DNA from: Chthoniobacter sp.
Lineage (GTDB): Bacteria; Verrucomicrobiota; Verrucomicrobiia; Chthoniobacterales; Chthoniobacteraceae
Assembly (NCBI GenBank): GCA_025352865.1
Contig: JANXSB010000283.1
Location: forward strand, 1-11,362
Direction of reading: 5' to 3'
Length of the DNA stretch: 11,362 nucleotides
In this document: in pieces, positions 6,812 through 11,362 of the stretch
Layout: the number at the start of each line of letters is the position of its first letter
Position numbering within the stretch: the stretch's first letter is position 1
Program-made: the position numbers and the translations under genes
Notes under the pieces: model-generated
The model's database searches: none
Told to the model about the DNA's origin: nothing
Seen by the model: the letters and a program-made list of their open reading frames with translations, nothing else

Positions 6812-8185
6812 ATGAAAAAACTCATTGCCCAATTCCTCCTCACTCCCATCGCACTCCTGGTCGCGGTTCCCTGCGTCCTTCACTCCCAGGAGTTCTTCCG
6901 CGACTTTGGCACCTCCCGCTCGTCCGATGGGATTGGGCCGGTCTATCCGTCCGAGTATTCGTATGAGGATGCCTCCCCGAGCGGCCTTGTTCCGCTGCGT
7001 CCGGGCCAGGACTTGAATGAGGCCCAGGCGGCTGAAGAGGCCGACCGCTATAATTTCGCCATCGGGCCCGTGCAGTTCGGTTTGGCCGTGGGAATCGGGC
7101 TGGAATACAACGACAACATCACGCTCGCGGATCACGATAAACTCTCTGATTTCATCCTGCGTCCCCTGCTCGATATCCAGGCCACCTGGCGTCTCAGCGA
7201 ACTGAACACGCTGAAGCTTTCCGTGGGAGCCTCCTACGCGAAATACTTCGACCACACGGAATTCGACAGCCGCAGTGTCCTGCTTTCGCCGAATTCCGAA
7301 CTCGCCCTCACCATCTATCTCGGCTCGGTGAAAATCACCGCGCGCGAGCGGCTGAGCTATCAGGAGGAAGGTTACAACAACCCGACCCTCAGCAATATCA
7401 CCGCCCCGTATCGTTACTGGGAGAGTCAGGCCGGACTCGAGCTGGAATGGGCGATGAATGACAAGGTCACCATCACCGGGGGCTACGATCACTATAACCT
7501 ATGGACGGATGGCGATGATTTCACGCTGCAGGATCGCGCCATCGACACGATTTTCATCAAGCCCGCCTATCAGATCGCGCCCGGAGTGAAAATCGGCATC
7601 AATGCCGCCTACAGCTTCATTAACTTCGACAGCAACGACCGTCCGGACGGGGCGGGACTGCTGGTCGGCCCGTTTGTCCAATGGCAGATGTCCGAGTACA
7701 CCAATCTCTATCTCGAAGGGGGATACCAGGAACTGAGCTTCGACCAGCTCCACCTGAGCAGCTCCGACGCCAATGCCGTCAACAACATCCTCTACAACAA
7801 CCAGGATACCAGCACCTACTACATCAAGTTTGAGATCAACAACAAACCGTCCGACATCTTCGACCATCGCCTGTCGTTCTCGAAGACCACCGAGATTGGT
7901 TTTTCCTCGGACTCCTACGACCTCTACCATGTGGAATACGACGCCAACTGGAAGATTTTCCCGCACACCGAAATCGGCCCCGTGGTCTTCTACGAGTACT
8001 ACACGACCTCGGGCGATAACGGCGAAACGGCCCAACGGGTCGGCGCGGGAATGGGAATTCGCTATCATTTCTCAAATTCCTTCACCGCCGGGCTCGATTA
8101 TCGCTTTATTGCCAAGGACTCAGATTTGCCAAATTCCGACTACCGCCAGAACCTCGCGTTTCTCAGTTTCTACTACAAATTCTAA
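6812..8185 (+). CDS. Outer-membrane beta-barrel protein of a polysaccharide export locus (putative porin partner)
   Basis: 457 residues from the ATG at 6812, preferred over the in-frame TTG at 6803 because it places a Lys-Lys pair at the head of the signal peptide (MKKLIAQFLL..., cleavage near LHS-Q at 25-26). The Cys at residue 20 follows Pro, so this is not a lipobox. The mature protein shows many alternating polar/hydrophobic strands rich in Tyr, Trp and Phe with acidic turns, for example LKLSVGASYAKYF, VTITGGYDHYNLW, LYLEGGYQELSF and VGAGMGIRYHF. It ends in FLSFYYKF, with the C-terminal Phe that the BAM machinery recognises. I estimate 16-18 strands by eye. No enzymatic motif is visible. 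It sits 18 bases before the OPX gene, and in other bacteria barrels beside short OPX proteins (for example EpsX with EpsY in Myxococcus xanthus) are thought to form the outer-membrane channel. That role is inferred here from context. Confidence 0.85.
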   Translation: MKKLIAQFLLTPIALLVAVPCVLHSQEFFRDFGTSRSSDGIGPVYPSEYSYEDASPSGLVPLRPGQDLNEAQAAEEADRYNFAIGPVQFGLAVGIGLEYNDNITLADHDKLSDFILRPLLDIQATWRLSELNTLKLSVGASYAKYFDHTEFDSRSVLLSPNSELALTIYLGSVKITARERLSYQEEGYNNPTLSNITAPYRYWESQAGLELEWAMNDKVTITGGYDHYNLWTDGDDFTLQDRAIDTIFIKPAYQIAPGVKIGINAAYSFINFDSNDRPDGAGLLVGPFVQWQMSEYTNLYLEGGYQELSFDQLHLSSSDANAVNNILYNNQDTSTYYIKFEINNKPSDIFDHRLSFSKTTEIGFSSDSYDLYHVEYDANWKIFPHTEIGPVVFYEYYTTSGDNGETAQRVGAGMGIRYHFSNSFTAGLDYRFIAKDSDLPNSDYRQNLAFLSFYYKF

Positions 8186-8203
8186 TCTCCACCGACATGG
8201 CCC

Positions 8204-8875
8204 ATGCCTAGCTTTCTCATCCGCACAGCCAGCATCGCCGCCGCCTTGCTGGTGGCCCAGTTGACCGGAAGAGCGCAGCAAGGTGCGGTGCCAAGGGCTG
8301 TGCCGGTGCCGTCGGTCTATGCGCCGCAGGAGCGGATGCAGGTCGTTGATCCCGACAAAAAGCTCTCGGCGGGTGACATGCTCACCGTCGAGATTGTGGA
8401 GGACAAAGAGGGTGGCCTGCCGCGTGTCGTCACCGCCTCCGGGGCGATTGCCGTTCCGCCTCTCGGGTACATCCAGGTCGTGGGCAAAACCACGACGGAA
8501 GCCAGTGCGGATATCAAGCACCGTCTGGAAGCCGACTACTACTATCACGCCACGGTAAAGCTCAATATCGACCGGGTCAGTCCGATCCAGGTAAGAGCAG
8601 GGACGGTCACACTCTCCGGGCAGGTCAGGCTGGCCGGGCCGCAGGAAATGATCGCTGGCGAACCTTTGAGACTGAGCAGCGCGATCTTAAAGGCCGGTGG
8701 CTTTACCGAGTGGGCCAACCCCAAAAAAGTGAAACTGACCCGTCAGGTCAATGGGTCGCCTCAATCGACCGAATACAACGTCAAGGAGATCATCGAAAGC
8801 GGTAATGAAAAAGCCGATCCCATCCTCCAGGACGGCGACCGCATCAATGTGCCCAAGGCCTGGATCAGATACTAA
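8204..8875 (+). CDS. Short Wza-like polysaccharide export protein (OPX; Poly_export + SLBB)
   Basis: 223 residues with a Sec signal peptide (cleavage near GRA-QQ, 24-25). Residues about 48-125 match the Poly_export domain: the opening DPDKKLSAGDMLTVEI, the VPPLGYIQVVGKT strand with the following helix (TTTEASADIKHRL), and a strand ending NIDRVSP. Residues about 134-219 are one SLBB sugar-binding-like module ending LQDGDRINVP, the usual close of that domain. E. coli Wza is much longer, with more SLBB-like domains, an N-terminal lipid anchor and a C-terminal amphipathic helix that forms the pore. Here there is no lipobox Cys and nothing after the SLBB, so the protein should be a soluble periplasmic ring needing another outer-membrane component. 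The beta-barrel gene immediately upstream is the obvious candidate. The gene ends five bases before the co-polymerase start, so the two are surely co-transcribed. Confidence 0.93.
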   Translation: MPSFLIRTASIAAALLVAQLTGRAQQGAVPRAVPVPSVYAPQERMQVVDPDKKLSAGDMLTVEIVEDKEGGLPRVVTASGAIAVPPLGYIQVVGKTTTEASADIKHRLEADYYYHATVKLNIDRVSPIQVRAGTVTLSGQVRLAGPQEMIAGEPLRLSSAILKAGGFTEWANPKKVKLTRQVNGSPQSTEYNVKEIIESGNEKADPILQDGDRINVPKAWIRY

Positions 8876-8880
8876 CGTCC

Positions 8881-10962
8881 ATGGACTCTCCCAATCCCCA
8901 GGCTCCCGCCATGCCCCTCCCCGGAGGCTTGGGCATGAAACTGTATCGCTATCGCAACCTCGTTCGCCGGCACTGGTGGATCCTGATGCTTACGGTCGGC
9001 ATAGGTCTGGTCTTGGAAGGCTATGTCCTTTTCACCACACCGCAGCTCTTTGAATCTTATAGCAATCTCGATATTCGCCCGGAGTTGATCCGCGAAAACA
9101 ATACCGGTGCCTTTCAGGACACTACGCCGAACTTTGTCGGGACGGCTGTTGAACAGTTGAAAAGCCCGATCGTCCTTGGCCGCGCACACGACCGGGTTGC
9201 GCTCGAATCTCCGAACCTCACTGGGACCGTTGAGATAACGTCGTTGAACCCGCCGCGGACGAATATCTTCGTTGTTACGGGCATTGGATCAAACCCGCTT
9301 TATACGCAAAAATTCGTCGATACAGTCGTCGATGAGTTTTTGAAATGGCGCTACGAGAGCCGTACCGGGATGGTCGGCCAGGTCAATGTCACCCTCGCGG
9401 AGCAGGAGGCCAAGACCCGCAAGGAGCTTGAGCAGAACAAAGCCAGCCTTCGGGCTTTTACGGAAAAGAACAACATGCAGTTCTGGACCGACCGGAGTAA
9501 CAAGGCGGTCGCCTGGCTGACCGGCTTGGAGAACAAAAAGACCCAGCTTCAGGATGAGTTGCAAAGGCTGCAGAATCTCACTCCCGACGAACTGCTTCAC
9601 GCGGCGGCATCCCCGCCTCCCATGTCGAAACAACCCGGCGGCAATGCCGACATTTCTCCCAAACAGGAAGCCACCTTTAACAGCGCGCTGTACACCGAAT
9701 ACATCCAGGCCAGCCAGCAGCTATTCCAGCGCCAGGCCGACTACGAGGAATGGAAGACCGTCTGGAAACCCGCGCATCCGAAACTCAAAGCCATCGTCGC
9801 CGACATGGAAAAGATTCAGCGCCAGATCAACATCATCAAGGATCAGAACGCCAACATGGTCAAAGCGCGCATCGCGGCGATCAACGCCGAATTGAAGAGC
9901 CTCGAAGTCAGCCTAGCCGAGTGGAACGCCTCGGTGCTCGAAGCGGGTCGCAAGGATTCGGAATACAAGACCCTCCAGAGCGATGTGGCCCGCACGGAAA
10001 GTCAGTTGGAAAAGCTCGTCGCCGAAATCCACGGGATCAACGGCGGTGTCAAATCCCTCGATCCGCTTCAGGTCACGCAGAAAGCCACCAGCCCCAAGCC
10101 GATTCCGCCCGGCATCTTGATGCACCTCCTCATCGGCCTCATCGGCGGCCTCGTCATCGGCTCCATCATCCTCATCGTCCTCGACCGCGCCGATGACCGC
10201 CTCTCGTCCTCGACCGAAATGATCGAGCACTTTTCCGAGTCCATCCTCGGCCAGATTCCGAACGTCGCCGACACTCGCGGCGTCTCCGGCCTGCCCCTCT
10301 TGAAAGAGGAAGACGAACGCTACACTTACGCCGAAGCCTTTCGCAGCCTGCGCTCCTCACTCATCTTCATGCCGAACCAGTCCGAGCTGAAGACCCTCCT
10401 CATCACCAGCGCCATTCCCGACGAAGGCAAATCCACCATCGCCAGCAACCTCGCCATCACCATGGCCGCCGCCGGCGCGCGTGTTCTCCTTGTCGATGCC
10501 GACCTCCGCCGCGGCGACCTCGCCCAGCTTTTCGACATCGACGGAAAAACCGGCCTCACCAACATCCTCCGCGGCGAGAACCACTGGAAGTCCGCCGTCC
10601 TCCAGACCAAATACCCCACCCTCTCCCTCATCCCCCGCGGCCCCGTCACCAACCAGTCCGGCGAACTCCTCCTCCGCCCCATCCTCACCGGCCTGCTCGA
10701 CGAATTCAAAGCCGCCTACGACCTCGTCATCTTCAACACCGCACCCATCCTCGCCGCCGACGACACTCCGACCCTCGCGCCGAATTTCGACGGCACCCTC
10801 ATGGTCGTCCGCGCCCAATTCACCTCCGCCCGCCTGACGAAAAACTCCCTCAACTCCCTCTACCAGCGTCAGGTCAATGTCCTCGGTCTTATCCTCAATG
10901 CCGTCGATGTCGAAACGCCGGACTACTACTACTACCGCTACAACCAGTATTACGCGGCCTGA
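8881..10962 (+). CDS. Wzc-like polysaccharide co-polymerase with BY-type tyrosine kinase domain
   Basis: 693 residues, one chain carrying both halves of the system. An inner-membrane helix at about 32-52 is followed by a Wzz-type periplasmic domain with long helical segments (about 165-230, 265-385). The proline-rich stretch SPKPIPPG (404-411) leads into a second helix (about 411-434) and the cytoplasmic kinase domain. In that domain are the oligomerisation motif EAFRSLR (485-491), Walker A with GKST (516-519) and Walker A' VLLVDADLRRG (535-545). The Walker B strand is odd: YDLVIFNTAPIL (613-624) has Asn619 where the family has Asp, and Ala-Pro instead of Pro-Pro. The C-terminus has seven tyrosines in the ten residues 682-691, the usual autophosphorylation cluster. 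Such proteins control chain length and drive export, cycling between oligomers with Tyr phosphorylation. Codons from about 10110 onward end in C almost without exception, unlike the first half. Confidence 0.94.
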   Translation: MDSPNPQAPAMPLPGGLGMKLYRYRNLVRRHWWILMLTVGIGLVLEGYVLFTTPQLFESYSNLDIRPELIRENNTGAFQDTTPNFVGTAVEQLKSPIVLGRAHDRVALESPNLTGTVEITSLNPPRTNIFVVTGIGSNPLYTQKFVDTVVDEFLKWRYESRTGMVGQVNVTLAEQEAKTRKELEQNKASLRAFTEKNNMQFWTDRSNKAVAWLTGLENKKTQLQDELQRLQNLTPDELLHAAASPPPMSKQPGGNADISPKQEATFNSALYTEYIQASQQLFQRQADYEEWKTVWKPAHPKLKAIVADMEKIQRQINIIKDQNANMVKARIAAINAELKSLEVSLAEWNASVLEAGRKDSEYKTLQSDVARTESQLEKLVAEIHGINGGVKSLDPLQVTQKATSPKPIPPGILMHLLIGLIGGLVIGSIILIVLDRADDRLSSSTEMIEHFSESILGQIPNVADTRGVSGLPLLKEEDERYTYAEAFRSLRSSLIFMPNQSELKTLLITSAIPDEGKSTIASNLAITMAAAGARVLLVDADLRRGDLAQLFDIDGKTGLTNILRGENHWKSAVLQTKYPTLSLIPRGPVTNQSGELLLRPILTGLLDEFKAAYDLVIFNTAPILAADDTPTLAPNFDGTLMVVRAQFTSARLTKNSLNSLYQRQVNVLGLILNAVDVETPDYYYYRYNQYYAA

Positions 10963-10973
10963 CTCGCCTCAGG

Positions 10974-11362
10974 TCAGGTGCTGGCGAAAGCGTCCGGCCA
11001 TCCGCCGTGCTTTTCGATCACTTCATCGATCTCCTTTATCAGCCGGATGGTTTCGGAGAGGGCGGTGACGATCTTTTGGTAATGGGCGAGGTCGTCCTTC
11101 GTGAGGGTGCGGCCTTTGCGGTCTTTGAGCCATTTCTCGCAGACTTGGTAGCCGCCGATGTGGAAGTTCCACACCTCCTCGCGCACGCCCTGGAAGCCGG
11201 TGGTCTGCGCCTTGTCCACCCACACGGTGTCGCGCGACCACGAGATTTTTTCGACCTCGGGCAATGTCTTCGATGTAGGGCTGCCGATAAACTCGGTGAT
11301 GGGCTGGTCGAGCCGGGGCGATTCCAGCAGGTGCAGGGCGGTGAGTTCGCCGCCGAGCCGGG
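10974..11362 (-). CDS. C-terminal end of a Type ISP-like restriction-modification enzyme (5' part beyond window)
   Basis: The minus-strand frame enters at the right edge and ends at the TGA at 10976-10974, giving 128 readable residues. They match the C-terminal specificity region of Type ISP enzymes (Type_ISP_C family): GELTALHLLESP near the start, a tryptophan-rich strand (ISWSRDTVWVDK), the signature FHIGGYQVCEKWLKDRKG, and then HYQKIVTALSETIRL and EVIEKHGGWP. Complete Type ISP proteins carry nuclease, helicase/translocase, N6-adenine methyltransferase and target-recognition parts in one long chain. Only the end of the last part is seen here, so a methyltransferase-only or decayed gene cannot be excluded. 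The frame has no stop up to the edge, and no start is visible. It converges on the co-polymerase gene with 11 bases between the stop codons. Confidence 0.87.
   Translation of the reverse strand, partial: RLGGELTALHLLESPRLDQPITEFIGSPTSKTLPEVEKISWSRDTVWVDKAQTTGFQGVREEVWNFHIGGYQVCEKWLKDRKGRTLTKDDLAHYQKIVTALSETIRLIKEIDEVIEKHGGWPDAFAST

Noticed and set aside
6831..6874. Possible lipoprotein signal at Cys20 of the beta-barrel protein
   Set aside because: The residue before the Cys is Pro, which does not fit a lipobox. A normal signal peptidase I site a few residues later fits better.
4913..7492. Very long open frame on the minus strand (859 codons) opposite the pseudokinase gene
   Set aside because: It is opposite a gene with clear kinase-like, coiled-coil and FGE motifs, runs on into the barrel gene, and its translation is low-complexity Gly/Arg/Asp/Phe text with no recognisable domain. 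High GC with biased third positions keeps antisense frames open.
10958..10978. Inverted repeat CCTGAC...GTCAGG over the convergent stop codons, considered as a terminator
   Set aside because: The stem is only 6 bp with a 9-base loop and no T-run on either strand. Both arms overlap stop codons, so it is likely chance.
1..11362. CRISPR arrays, tRNA or rRNA genes, insertion sequences, riboswitches
   Set aside because: No regularly spaced repeats, cloverleaf-like segments, transposase motifs or recognisable aptamers were seen on either strand. The window is densely filled with protein genes.

Overview
The window looks like a chromosomal segment of a high-GC Gram-negative bacterium, most probably of the phylum Verrucomicrobiota (Opitutales-like), with Planctomycetota a less likely alternative. 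The reasons are strongly C-ending codon use, almost no Shine-Dalgarno sequences before otherwise convincing genes, a kinase-like/FGE-like fusion protein of a kind common in that superphylum, and an outer-membrane polysaccharide export set. The taxonomy is inference; there is no rRNA or marker gene in the window.

Layout. (1) Bases 1-3240 carry three genes on the minus strand: the N-terminal 286 residues of a HerA-like/DUF853 ATPase (cut by the left edge), an AEC-family membrane transporter, and a secreted protein of unknown function with two discoidin-like modules. A perfect 13-bp hairpin terminator lies after the secreted-protein gene and directly abuts the transporter gene. (2) Bases 3241-3538 are an AT-richer divergent promoter region. 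(3) Bases 3539-10962 carry four plus-strand genes: a 1057-residue membrane protein (kinase-like domain, one transmembrane helix, long coiled coil, FGE/sulfatase-modifying-like head), an outer-membrane beta-barrel, a short Wza-like polysaccharide export protein (OPX), and a Wzc-like polysaccharide co-polymerase fused to a BY-type tyrosine kinase domain. (4) Bases 10974-11362 carry, on the minus strand, the C-terminal end of a Type ISP-like restriction-modification enzyme, converging on the Wzc-like gene with an 11-base gap.

How they fit together. The last three plus-strand genes (gaps of 18 and 5 bases) form a compact envelope-spanning exporter: the inner-membrane co-polymerase/kinase, a periplasmic OPX ring too short to cross the outer membrane, and a separate beta-barrel that could supply the outer-membrane pore. 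No glycosyltransferase, flippase or polymerase is in view, so the sugar-building genes must lie elsewhere.

The most unusual gene is the one just upstream. Its kinase-like domain has lost the ATP-binding lysine, the DFG aspartate and the catalytic-loop lysine and asparagine, and its FGE-like head lacks the two catalytic cysteines. It therefore reads as a non-catalytic sensor or scaffold crossing the inner membrane with a very long periplasmic rod. Its placement suggests, but does not prove, a role in controlling or anchoring the exporter. The exporter's kinase also has an altered Walker B motif (Asp to Asn), so two phosphotransfer-type modules side by side are both atypical.
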